A stretch of 32,553 nt of DNA from positions 1 to 32,553 of the forward strand of contig CAZDCZ010000031.1 of the NCBI GenBank assembly GCA_964504155.1, in the 5' to 3' direction. Position numbers and translations under genes: made by a program. The stretch is from CAZDCZ01 sp964504155 (GTDB taxonomy: Bacteria > Bacteroidota > Bacteroidia > Bacteroidales > UBA12077). This document shows positions 25,487 through 32,553 of this stretch, in pieces. The notes beneath the pieces were generated by a model. That model worked only from the letters and a program-made list of their open reading frames with translations, was not told the origin of the DNA and made no database searches. Position 1 is the first letter of the stretch, and every line of letters starts with the position of its first letter.

Positions 25487-25508
25487 AATAAAAAATTAAT
25501 ACAAATAC

Positions 25509-27650
25509 ATGACAAAAAAAAAAGAAAAAAGAAAATCAAGCACAAATATAAATAAGAGTGCTCTATCAAATAAAATATTAGGAATTTTCACAAACTATCC
25601 CACCAAAACATTTAATTACAAGCAGATTTCGAAAAAAATGGGAATTGACAATTCTGCTATTCGAAAAGAAATAAACAATATTTTACCACAACTTGCAAAA
25701 GACAATCAGATTTCGGAGATATATCAAGGTAAATACAAATTAAAATCGAAAGGTGGTTATGTCATCGGTAAGGTTGACCTTACCCAAAAAGGAGCCGGAT
25801 TTATTATTTGCGACGATAGGGAAGAAGACATATTTGTTAGTCAAAGCAACCTAAACCAAGCACTTAATGGCGACTTGGTAAAAGTATATTTATATGCACA
25901 AAAAAAATCGGAACAAGCCAAAGGTGAAGTTGTTGAAATTATTGAGCGCTCGAAAAAGAATATAATCGGAATTATTGAAATATCGAAAAATTATGCTTTT
26001 GTTGTTAGTCCAAAAAAACAAATGCCATACGATATTTTTGTACCACCCAGTAAATTAAAAAAGGCAAAAAACGGACAGAAAGTAATTGTACGAATTACAC
26101 ATTGGCCAAAAAATTTTAAAAATCCTTTTGGCGAAATTGTCGAAATACTAGGAAACCCGGGTAACAACGAAACAGAAATGCATGCTATTCTTGCAGAATT
26201 CGATTTACCAATTAAATTTCCGGAGAATATAGAACAAGCTGCAAATAGAATATCAGATAAAATAACAAAAGAAGATATTAGTGAAAGACGCGACTTTAGA
26301 GATACAACAACAATAACTATCGACCCCGACGACGCTAAAGATTTTGATGATGCATTATCGTTAAAAAAACTTAAAAACGGAAATTACGAAATTGGAATAC
26401 ATATTGCCGATGTAAGTCATTATATTAAAAAAGATTCTATTCTCGATAAGGAAGCATACAAAAGAGGAACATCGGTTTATTTGGTCGACAGAGTAGTACC
26501 AATGTTACCTGAACGTTTGTCGAATGGCATTTGTAGCTTACGTCCAAACGAAGATAAACTTTGCTATAGTGCTGTGTTCGAAATCGATGATGATGCTAAT
26601 ATTCGTAATGAATGGTTCGGAAGAACAATTATTAATTCGAACCGACGATTTACCTACGACGAAGCACAAAATATTATAGATACCGGTAAAGGCGATTATT
26701 ACGAAGAAGTGCTAATAATGAATAAAATAGCACAAATACTCCGCAAAAAACGATTCGATAACGGATCGATTGCTTTCGAAAGAGCAGAGGTAAAATTCAA
26801 CTTAGACGAAAAAGGAAATCCATTAGGCATTTTCTTTAAAGAACATAATTTATCGAACGAGCTAGTTGAAGAATTTATGCTTCTGGCAAATAAGAAAGTA
26901 GCTGAATATGTTGGGAAAGTAGAAAAAAACAAAAAAGCTAAAACTTTTGTTTATCGAATACACGATAAACCCAATCCCGAAAAACTCGAAACATTTTCGA
27001 AATTTATTACAAAATTTGGATATAAAATCAATACCGAATCACAAGAGAAGATTACAAATTCGGTTAATAAATTACTTCTACAAGTAAAAGGAGAAAAAAC
27101 TCAGGATATTATAGAAACTCTAGCTGTTCGTTCAATGTCGAAAGCAGAATATTCTACTCATAATATAGGTCATTACGGATTATCATTCAAATATTACACA
27201 CACTTTACTTCTCCTATTCGACGATATCCCGATATTATGGTACATCGCTTACTTAGTCATTATTTGAACAATGGGAAATCGAAAAGTCAGGAAAAATACG
27301 AGACAAAATGTAAAGATAATCTTGAGATGGAAAAACGTGCAGCAGAAGCCGAAAGAGCATCAATAAAATATAAACAAGTAGAATTTCTAAAAGACAGGGT
27401 AGGAGAAGAGTTCGAAGGCATTATCTCGGGCGTTACCGAATGGGGTGTTTATGTAGAACTTAACGACAACAAATGCGAAGGCTTAGTACACATACGTGAA
27501 CTAGATGACGATTTTTACATATTCGACGAACCCAACTATCGCTTATTAGGTAAAGAAACTAAAAAGTCGTACCAACTTGGCGATAATATAAAAATTAAAA
27601 TTGCTCGTGCCGATCTTGCTCTAAAACAACTCGATTTTGTTTTGGTATAG
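25509..27650 (+). CDS. rnr: Ribonuclease R (3'-5' exoribonuclease)
   Basis: 713 residues. The N-terminus is basic and holds an HTH-like segment (ILGIFTNYPTKTFNYKQISK). Cold-shock domains follow (about residues 80-200: GAGFIICDDREEDIFVSQSN). The RNB catalytic domain contains the acidic core TITIDPDDAKDFDDALS, then EIGIHIADVSHYI and RRYPDIMVHRLL. The C-terminal S1 domain begins EFEGIISGVTEWGVYVEL and ends at LDFVLV. It degrades structured RNA and takes part in rRNA and tmRNA quality control. The last ~60 bases of the gene have a degraded second copy at 29335-29403, beyond the hipBST module. Confidence 0.97.
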   Translation: MTKKKEKRKSSTNINKSALSNKILGIFTNYPTKTFNYKQISKKMGIDNSAIRKEINNILPQLAKDNQISEIYQGKYKLKSKGGYVIGKVDLTQKGAGFIICDDREEDIFVSQSNLNQALNGDLVKVYLYAQKKSEQAKGEVVEIIERSKKNIIGIIEISKNYAFVVSPKKQMPYDIFVPPSKLKKAKNGQKVIVRITHWPKNFKNPFGEIVEILGNPGNNETEMHAILAEFDLPIKFPENIEQAANRISDKITKEDISERRDFRDTTTITIDPDDAKDFDDALSLKKLKNGNYEIGIHIADVSHYIKKDSILDKEAYKRGTSVYLVDRVVPMLPERLSNGICSLRPNEDKLCYSAVFEIDDDANIRNEWFGRTIINSNRRFTYDEAQNIIDTGKGDYYEEVLIMNKIAQILRKKRFDNGSIAFERAEVKFNLDEKGNPLGIFFKEHNLSNELVEEFMLLANKKVAEYVGKVEKNKKAKTFVYRIHDKPNPEKLETFSKFITKFGYKINTESQEKITNSVNKLLLQVKGEKTQDIIETLAVRSMSKAEYSTHNIGHYGLSFKYYTHFTSPIRRYPDIMVHRLLSHYLNNGKSKSQEKYETKCKDNLEMEKRAAEAERASIKYKQVEFLKDRVGEEFEGIISGVTEWGVYVELNDNKCEGLVHIRELDDDFYIFDEPNYRLLGKETKKSYQLGDNIKIKIARADLALKQLDFVLV

Positions 27651-27662
27651 TAAACTACAATG
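27592..27662 (+). repeat. Left copy of the direct repeat: the true rnr 3' end
   Basis: The first 38 bases (27592-27629) match 29335-29372 with two mismatches. The next 32 bases, up to ACTACAAT after the stop codon, align without gaps at about 18 of 32 positions. This copy is part of the intact rnr gene. Confidence 0.85.
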
Positions 27663-27719
27663 TCTTTTAGGTTTTTATAAATCTTGAAGACTTGTTTTAA
27701 AATAATAATTAATAACCTT

Positions 27720-28646
27720 CTATAAACTTAGAATCTTTATTCTATGTTCTAATAATTCCTTAAAATTATCTTTAAAATTAGACTTTAAAAAAGATATTTC
27801 TATTAAATCGAAGCATGATGAAATTGCATTTCTTAATTCATTAAGTGTTTTATTCACTATTTTTGTATTAAGTTGTAATCTTTCGTAAGCAAAATAACTA
27901 ACTAATATAGCATAATTTAAATTCTTTCGTTTACCCATAAGACTCAATGCCGACTCTTCTATATCTTTTCCTAATACAATGCTTGAATTAAGGAAATCGT
28001 AAGCAGGAGCCAATTCGATTTTATCATTTTTGGTAATTAAAGAATAATTTTTCAAATGCATATCTTCATTTCCTATCAAGAAATTAAATAAAAATCGTTT
28101 ATAAAATTTCATTTTTTCTACTTGCGGAAATGTGCAATAATAGTCGATTAATTTTATAATTTTTTCTACCGAATACTCATATTTAGTAGATCTTTTTTCT
28201 CCTGCCAATTGTGCAAAATCTTCTAAAGGCAACTTGTTATTTTTTCCAAATCTATCGAATCGTTTTATAAAATACGATAAGCTACCATCTTTTGAATATA
28301 CCAAGCCATGAATAGGTGTATAAATGCCACATTTTGCTGCCATTTTCATTGTCAAATCTTCATTTTCGGGCAATTGCGGATAAATATGATGCTGGGGCTT
28401 AATAATATATTTTCCATTTATATCTACAATTTCAAATTTTGCTTGTTTAAAATTTAAAATAGCATTTAATTTCGGCTGCACTCCCTGAATTGACATTTTT
28501 GTCGAACGCACAGCAGCTTCATGCCTTTGTTCTTCGGCAGAATAATTAATATTATTTAAATCGCTAAGATTTCGTGAAAGCAATTTTAATCCTTTTAAAG
28601 AATATTTTCCTTCGCAAAGCTCATAGGTAATAGGACAGCGATTCAT
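27720..28646 (-). CDS. hipT: HipT-type toxin, HipA-like Ser/Thr kinase lacking the N-terminal subdomain
   Basis: 308 residues, shorter than HipA (about 440) because the N-terminal subdomain is encoded separately by hipS. HipA-like kinases phosphorylate a target near the ATP site and then themselves; HipT of E. coli is known to target tryptophanyl-tRNA synthetase. Here the Gly-rich loop reads MSIQGVQPKL (Ser52). The ATP-binding lysine is likely Lys83 (YIIKP), the catalytic loop is GNEDMHLKNYS (Asp195, Asn200), and the metal site is LAPAYDFLNS (Asp217). All key residues are present, so the kinase looks active. Its ATG overlaps the hipS stop (ATGA). Whether its target is the same as in E. coli is not known. 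Confidence 0.9.
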   Translation of the reverse strand: MNRCPITYELCEGKYSLKGLKLLSRNLSDLNNINYSAEEQRHEAAVRSTKMSIQGVQPKLNAILNFKQAKFEIVDINGKYIIKPQHHIYPQLPENEDLTMKMAAKCGIYTPIHGLVYSKDGSLSYFIKRFDRFGKNNKLPLEDFAQLAGEKRSTKYEYSVEKIIKLIDYYCTFPQVEKMKFYKRFLFNFLIGNEDMHLKNYSLITKNDKIELAPAYDFLNSSIVLGKDIEESALSLMGKRKNLNYAILVSYFAYERLQLNTKIVNKTLNELRNAISSCFDLIEISFLKSNFKDNFKELLEHRIKILSL

Positions 28647-28954
28647 AATAATTCCTCCACACTAACAGCACCAACAAGATCGGCTCCTATAGTAATAAGT
28701 TGACTAAAATAATCGTTTTTATCTAATTTTTTAATTCTTAACAAACCATCAAGCTGAATCCCTTCAGGTAGCAAGCCATCAAAAAAAGAAGGAAAAGAAT
28801 TAAAAACAAATTCTTTGTCAGCGATTGGCATTGTTAAAGAAATTGGCTCTTCTGTATAATTTTTAGCGTAAGAAAATTTGTAATTCTCATTCTTCTCAAG
28901 TTCAATTAAATATCCTGCTAATTTCTTATGCATGTAAACTTTAGCTGTTCTCAT
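28643..28954 (-). CDS. hipS: HipS-type small antitoxin (HipA N-terminal subdomain)
   Basis: 103 residues. The sequence (VYMHKKLAGYLIELE, ISLTMPIADKEF, FPSFFDGLLPEGIQLD, LITIGADLVGAVSV) matches the Couple_HipA/N-terminal subdomain of HipA, ending where the kinase core would begin. In the described HipBST system this piece is a stand-alone protein that neutralises HipT. The gene overlaps hipB by 14 bases and hipT by 4 bases, so the three are translated as a unit. The clean ATGA junction speaks against a broken hipA. Confidence 0.88.
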   Translation of the reverse strand: MRTAKVYMHKKLAGYLIELEKNENYKFSYAKNYTEEPISLTMPIADKEFVFNSFPSFFDGLLPEGIQLDGLLRIKKLDKNDYFSQLITIGADLVGAVSVEELL

Positions 28955-29180
28955 ATTCTTGATTATATTTATCCATTAAAGGACTATTTAATAATAAAGT
29001 AATATTTAATGCTTCTAATATTTGAATAATTGATTTGAATTGAACCGTATCTTTCCCCTTTTCTATATCGAAAACAACAGTTTTTCCAATATCAGCAATA
29101 TCGGCTAATTCTTTTTGACTTAAGCCCGCTTTTTTTCTGTGATATTTTATAATATCTCCAATATTTTTAATATTTTTCAT
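28941..29180 (-). CDS. hipB: HipB-type HTH regulator
   Basis: 79 residues. An XRE-type helix-turn-helix covers about residues 8-55: IIKYHRKKAGLSQKELADIA, then GKTVVFDIEKGK and IIQILEALN. HipB represses its own operon by binding palindromes upstream and holds the toxin complex on DNA. Two palindromic sites with a common half-site lie directly upstream (29187-29204, 29259-29276). First gene of hipB-hipS-hipT; its end overlaps hipS by 14 bases. Confidence 0.92.
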   Translation of the reverse strand: MKNIKNIGDIIKYHRKKAGLSQKELADIADIGKTVVFDIEKGKDTVQFKSIIQILEALNITLLLNSPLMDKYNQEYENS

Positions 29181-29186
29181 AATAAA

Positions 29187-29204
29187 TTACCGCTTAAACG
29201 GTAA
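29187..29204. promoter_or_regulatory. HipB operator candidate 1
   Basis: TTACCG-N6-CGGTAA, an 18-base near-perfect palindrome 7 bases before the hipB ATG. On the minus strand a TATTTTTA -7-like box (29209-29202) touches it, so a bound repressor would block the promoter. Confidence 0.65.
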
Positions 29205-29240
29205 AAATAAACTATTTTTTACAATTATACAATTATAGCA

Positions 29241-29294
29241 AGTTATTAACTGCACATTTTACTGTTATAACAGTAAAATATGCAGTTAATAACT
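29241..29294. promoter_or_regulatory. 54-base near-perfect palindrome with HipB operator candidate 2
   Basis: The two halves are complementary over all 27 pairs except one (C at 29255 against A at 29280). At its centre TTACTG-N6-CAGTAA (29259-29276) repeats the half-site of operator 1 (TTACYG). As RNA or cruciform it would form a very stable hairpin. Confidence 0.75.
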
Positions 29295-29334
29295 AAGAAT
29301 AAAAATTCAATTATAAATTTTCTGTTTAAATAAT

Positions 29335-29405
29335 AAATTAAAATTGTTCGTGCCAATCTTGCTCTAAAACAATGCTAAGATAATTATGTAAACTTAACTA
29401 CAATA
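29335..29405 (+). repeat. Right copy of the direct repeat: displaced, degraded rnr tail
   Basis: 38 bases matching 27592-27629 with two mismatches, then 32 more diverged bases ending in the same ACTACAAT as the left copy. The frame of rnr is not maintained. Together with the left copy it brackets the whole hipBST locus and its operators. Confidence 0.85.
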
Positions 29406-29512
29406 ACTCCGTCAAAAGTTTAAATACTGACAAAGTTTTTTAATAATTAAAACTATAGCAAGATATAACAATACACGAATTCGATATAAAACTAAATCTG
29501 CAATCTTAAATT

Positions 29513-29520
29513 TAATTTTG
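29513..29520 (+). promoter_or_regulatory. -7 box of the TPR-CHAT gene
   Basis: TAATTTTG fits TAnnTTTG, 55 bases before the ATG at 29575. No good -33 TTG is seen. Confidence 0.4.
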
Positions 29521-29574
29521 TAACTTTATAAACAACAATATTTCAATTTATTGTATATACTAATTTTACAAATT

Positions 29575-32439
29575 ATGAAAACTATTTTATTTGTATCAAT
29601 ATTATTAATGAGTTTTTCTTCGGCAAATTCGCAAATATTCAAAACACTTAAAAAAATATCGAAAACCGAAACCTTTAAAAATATCAAAAAAGGAACTCTC
29701 GATATATTAGAAGACTCAAAAGCTAAAGCCGATATTGATTTTAATTATGCCGTATCGTTTAGCGATAATTCGGGTATGTACGAATCGGAAGAGAAATTAA
29801 GTAAATATCGTTCACTGGCTATAGTTGCCTTAAAATCGGACGATTTAAGCAATTTTACTCCCAAAGAAAAAGCACAAAACCTAAACGAATTAGGTGAAAG
29901 ATTTTACTCTTCGAACCGTTTCAGACCGGCAGAACTTGCATTTTTTAGTGCCTTTGGCATATACGAATATAATCTTATTACCGACACAAAAGATGCCGCT
30001 CTCACAATTAGTAATATCGGGCTGGTATTACATTCAACCGGAAAGTACAATTTAGCCGAACAATATACACAAAGAGCTTTAGAAATTAGTAAAAATGTAT
30101 TAAACGACGACAAAGCTTATGCTACAGAACTTAATAATCTGGCTGTATTATATAAAGATATGGGTAAATATAACGAATCGGAAAAATTAATAAATCAGGC
30201 TTTAGATATAAACAAAAATATAGAAGGAACAAGTAGTCTTGCTTATGCTTTTTGCTTAAACAACAAAGCAATATTATTTCAAAATATAGGACGTTACAAT
30301 AAGGCTAAAGAAATGCTTAACGAATCGATTGATATAGCATCGATGTACCTTAAAGATAAATCGCCAAACTTTATTCGATTAAAAGTAAATCTTGCTCTCT
30401 TAAACCAATTGATGAACAATCTCGATAGGGCAGAAGTTCTATATTTAGAATGTTTATCGTTACAAGAAAAACGACTTGGACATAAACATCCCGACTATGC
30501 GGCTTTACTACGAAACTTAGCTTCTCTTTATCAGATAAAAGGCGAATACGACAAAGTTGAAAAATATTTGCTTGAAGCTGCCAATATATATAAAGTAAAA
30601 TTTGGAAGTAAAAATCAATTATATGCTAAAACAATTTCTGAATTAGCAGTATTCTATCAGTTTACAGGGAATCTTACTCAAGCAGAAACATTGCTTAACG
30701 AAGCAATAGAAATTCAAAGTAAACGCTTAAGCTCGCATCATCCCGATTTTGTTGCTACAAAAGAAAACTTGGCTATTTTATATTGGCAAAAATCTGATTA
30801 CCAGTCAGCTTATAGTACATACAAAGAAGTTCTTGATGAATATATTTATCAAATAAATACATATTTTACTCCTATGAGCGAAGATGAAAAATCGCGTTTC
30901 TGGGAAAAAATTCATCCTAAATTTTTACGCTTTTATGCTTTTGCCAATCAAGCTAATAACGATATACCCAAAATAAGTAAAGATGTATATAATTATCATA
31001 TCGCTACCAAAGCATTATTATTAAACTCTACCAGCAAAATAAAAAACAAAATCCTTAATAGCGGAAATCAGGAATTAATAACAAAATATACCGAATGGAC
31101 CGATACAAAAAAATATCTATCGAAATTATATACCTTATCAGCAGAAGAATTACAAGATCAAAATATTAATATCGATTCAGTAGAATATAATGCAAATAAA
31201 AAAGAAAAAGAATTATCGCAATTATCTGCCGATTTTGCTCAAGGTGTTTCGGGTGAACAAATAAAATTCGATGATATAAAATTGGTTTTAAACGATAATG
31301 AAGCAGCTATAGAACTTATACGATTTACTAATTATAAAGCTCTAAAAATCGACACATCAACTTACTATCTTGCTTTAGTTATTAATAAAAACTGTGAATA
31401 TCCCGAGATGATTTGTTTCTCAAATGGTAATGAATTAGAAACTACCAATATAAAAAAGTACAGAAGATCTATGCAAAGAGCTTTCGAGACAAATAATTTT
31501 TACGATATTTTCTGGAAACCAATAGAAACACCGACAATTACTTGTAATAAATTATATCTATCCTTAGATGGGATATATAATCAAGTAAATATTAACACCT
31601 TACAAGACAGTAACAAACAATTTGTAATCGACAAAAAAGATATCGTATATCTTACAAACACAAAAGATTTAATACACCTTAAAGAAAAAGAGTTATCATC
31701 CTTATCGAAAACAAAAAATGCTGTATTGTTTGGCAATCCAAACTATGCTTTAAACTTAAATTGGGACGAAGTTAAAGATATGCCTTTACCTGAACTTCCG
31801 GGAACAAAAATCGAAATAGAAAAAATTAATAATATATTAAATGAATATTCCTATAACTCAAAAACATATTTAAAAAACGAAGCAACAGAATCGGAAATAA
31901 AACAATTAAATCAACCAGACATTCTGCATATAGCTACTCATGGCTTTTTTCTTGAAGATACCAAAACCGATGCTACAGAAAAAATATTTGGTATCGACCC
32001 AATTAAAGCAGCAGCCAATCCATTATTACGCTCGGGATTAATGTTTGCAGGTGCCGACAATACTATTCAGCAAATTGGAAAAAGAGAAAACAAAAAAACT
32101 GACGATGGAATACTAAATGCTTACGAAACAATGCTACTTAATCTCGACAACACCAGACTTGTTGTATTAAGTGCTTGTGAAACCGGCTTAGGAGAAATAA
32201 AAAATGGGGAAGGAGTATATGGTTTACAAAGAGCCCTACAAATAGCCGGTTCCGAGAATATTATTATCAGCCTTTGGCAAGTTAGCGACGAAGTAACACA
32301 AAAACTAATGACCCATTTTTATAAATACTATTTAGAAACAGGGAATACTTCTGAAGCATTTAAAAAATCGCAGATGGAAATTAAAAAACAATATCCCGCA
32401 CCATTTTATTGGGGAGCCTTTATTTTGGTAAACAATTAG
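29575..32439 (+). CDS. Exported TPR-CHAT domain protein (caspase-like peptidase fold)
   Basis: 954 residues from the chosen start, whose first 20 residues (MKTILFVSILLMSFSSANSQ) form a signal peptide; the earlier ATG at 29551 only adds MYILILQI. Residues ~100-430 contain TPR repeats of the ~42-residue Kinesin-light-chain style (ALTISNIGLVLHSTGKYNLA, YATELNNLAVLYKDMGKYNE, YAALLRNLASLYQIKGEYDK). The C-terminal CHAT domain (about 590-954) has the catalytic dyad: His789 in LHIATHGFF and Cys868 in VLSACETGLGE. It ends with the usual FYWGAFILVNN. CHAT proteins are caspase/separase-related peptidases; in other bacteria some act in gRAMP and immune signalling. The signal peptide places this one outside the cytoplasm. 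It follows the hipBST insertion. Confidence 0.92.
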   Translation: MKTILFVSILLMSFSSANSQIFKTLKKISKTETFKNIKKGTLDILEDSKAKADIDFNYAVSFSDNSGMYESEEKLSKYRSLAIVALKSDDLSNFTPKEKAQNLNELGERFYSSNRFRPAELAFFSAFGIYEYNLITDTKDAALTISNIGLVLHSTGKYNLAEQYTQRALEISKNVLNDDKAYATELNNLAVLYKDMGKYNESEKLINQALDINKNIEGTSSLAYAFCLNNKAILFQNIGRYNKAKEMLNESIDIASMYLKDKSPNFIRLKVNLALLNQLMNNLDRAEVLYLECLSLQEKRLGHKHPDYAALLRNLASLYQIKGEYDKVEKYLLEAANIYKVKFGSKNQLYAKTISELAVFYQFTGNLTQAETLLNEAIEIQSKRLSSHHPDFVATKENLAILYWQKSDYQSAYSTYKEVLDEYIYQINTYFTPMSEDEKSRFWEKIHPKFLRFYAFANQANNDIPKISKDVYNYHIATKALLLNSTSKIKNKILNSGNQELITKYTEWTDTKKYLSKLYTLSAEELQDQNINIDSVEYNANKKEKELSQLSADFAQGVSGEQIKFDDIKLVLNDNEAAIELIRFTNYKALKIDTSTYYLALVINKNCEYPEMICFSNGNELETTNIKKYRRSMQRAFETNNFYDIFWKPIETPTITCNKLYLSLDGIYNQVNINTLQDSNKQFVIDKKDIVYLTNTKDLIHLKEKELSSLSKTKNAVLFGNPNYALNLNWDEVKDMPLPELPGTKIEIEKINNILNEYSYNSKTYLKNEATESEIKQLNQPDILHIATHGFFLEDTKTDATEKIFGIDPIKAAANPLLRSGLMFAGADNTIQQIGKRENKKTDDGILNAYETMLLNLDNTRLVVLSACETGLGEIKNGEGVYGLQRALQIAGSENIIISLWQVSDEVTQKLMTHFYKYYLETGNTSEAFKKSQMEIKKQYPAPFYWGAFILVNN

Positions 32440-32440
32440 T

Positions 32441-32541
32441 AATTTAAGACTCCGCCGGAGATTTCGAAATTTTATTTGTAAATTAATTTAAGACTCCGTC
32501 AGGTCTTTCAGACCCTGATGGGTCGGCTTGGTTATTAAGCC
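32441..32541 (+). repeat. Short direct repeats and hairpins after the CHAT gene
   Basis: AATTTAAGACTCCG occurs at 32441-32454 and again at 32485-32498. The first is followed by CTCCGCCGGAG, a small palindrome (32450-32460). Then TCAGGTCT (32499-32506) pairs with AGACCCTGA (32510-32518, one bulge), and GGCTT (32525-32529) pairs with AAGCC (32537-32541). Such hairpin clusters often end transcripts or form REP-like repeats; the window ends inside it. Confidence 0.5.
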
Positions 32542-32553
32542 AACAAAGTCTTT

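Noticed and set aside
27720..28954. hipS and hipT as a hipA gene broken by a frameshift
   Set aside because: The genes overlap as ATGA with their own start and stop, and the break falls at the domain boundary used in known HipBST systems.
1..32553. tRNA, rRNA genes and CRISPR arrays
   Set aside because: I found no cloverleaf with the conserved GTTC loop, no rRNA segments, and no regularly spaced repeats. A small or divergent RNA could be missed by eye.

Overview
The window is AT-rich DNA (roughly 30% GC by eye) from a bacterium of the phylum Bacteroidota. The evidence is a set of typical families (DUF4296 lipoprotein, Wzi-like capsule-assembly barrel, TlpA-type lipoprotein, TPR-CHAT protein), the lack of Shine-Dalgarno sequences, and at least four promoters of the Bacteroidetes pattern TTG-N19-TAnnTTTG. 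An ispD gene points to the MEP isoprenoid pathway, which fits Bacteroidia better than most Flavobacteriia. Most of the window is ordinary chromosomal housekeeping DNA with small accessory insertions.

Layout. 1-1313 is a decayed area: an IS982-family transposase remnant, a short unrecognised coding remnant, and half of a dispersed repeat. 1314-7166 holds metG (minus), then ldcA, a small exported protein, yraN and a Wzi-like outer-membrane protein. 7337-11719 holds cysS, an acyl-CoA ligase, a complete 151-bp MITE-like repeat and ispD. 11704-13654 is a minus-strand pair: a DUF2007-UspA-UspA fusion and a protein that looks like a metallopeptidase with lost zinc ligands. 14176-17709 is a probable operon asnS-rpoN-membrane phosphatase-like gene. 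17710-18520 is accessory: a GC-rich block, a frameshifted yoeB toxin, an intact yefM antitoxin and a YefM-type operator. 18522-25228 holds a glycosyltransferase, an unusual hemerythrin, an amidohydrolase with a DUF4296 lipoprotein, ribE, a TlpA-like lipoprotein and a three-gene operon (PNPOx-like, SDR, membrane protein). 25509-27650 is rnr. 27720-29294 is a tripartite hipBST toxin-antitoxin module with strong palindromic operators. 29575-32439 is a secreted TPR-CHAT protease-like protein, followed by short hairpin repeats at the window edge.

The most interesting part is the hipBST module. It has separate hipB, hipS and hipT genes joined by start/stop overlaps, two operator-like palindromes sharing the half-site TTACYG, and flanking copies of the 3' end of rnr. 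This suggests the module arrived by insertion at the rnr terminus. The second toxin-antitoxin locus (yefM/yoeB) appears to have lost its toxin by a one-base deletion while keeping the antitoxin and its 12-bp-spaced TGTACA operator. The hemerythrin lacks two of the seven usual iron ligands, and its start is fixed by a well-placed promoter. Everything is read by eye; no database search was run.
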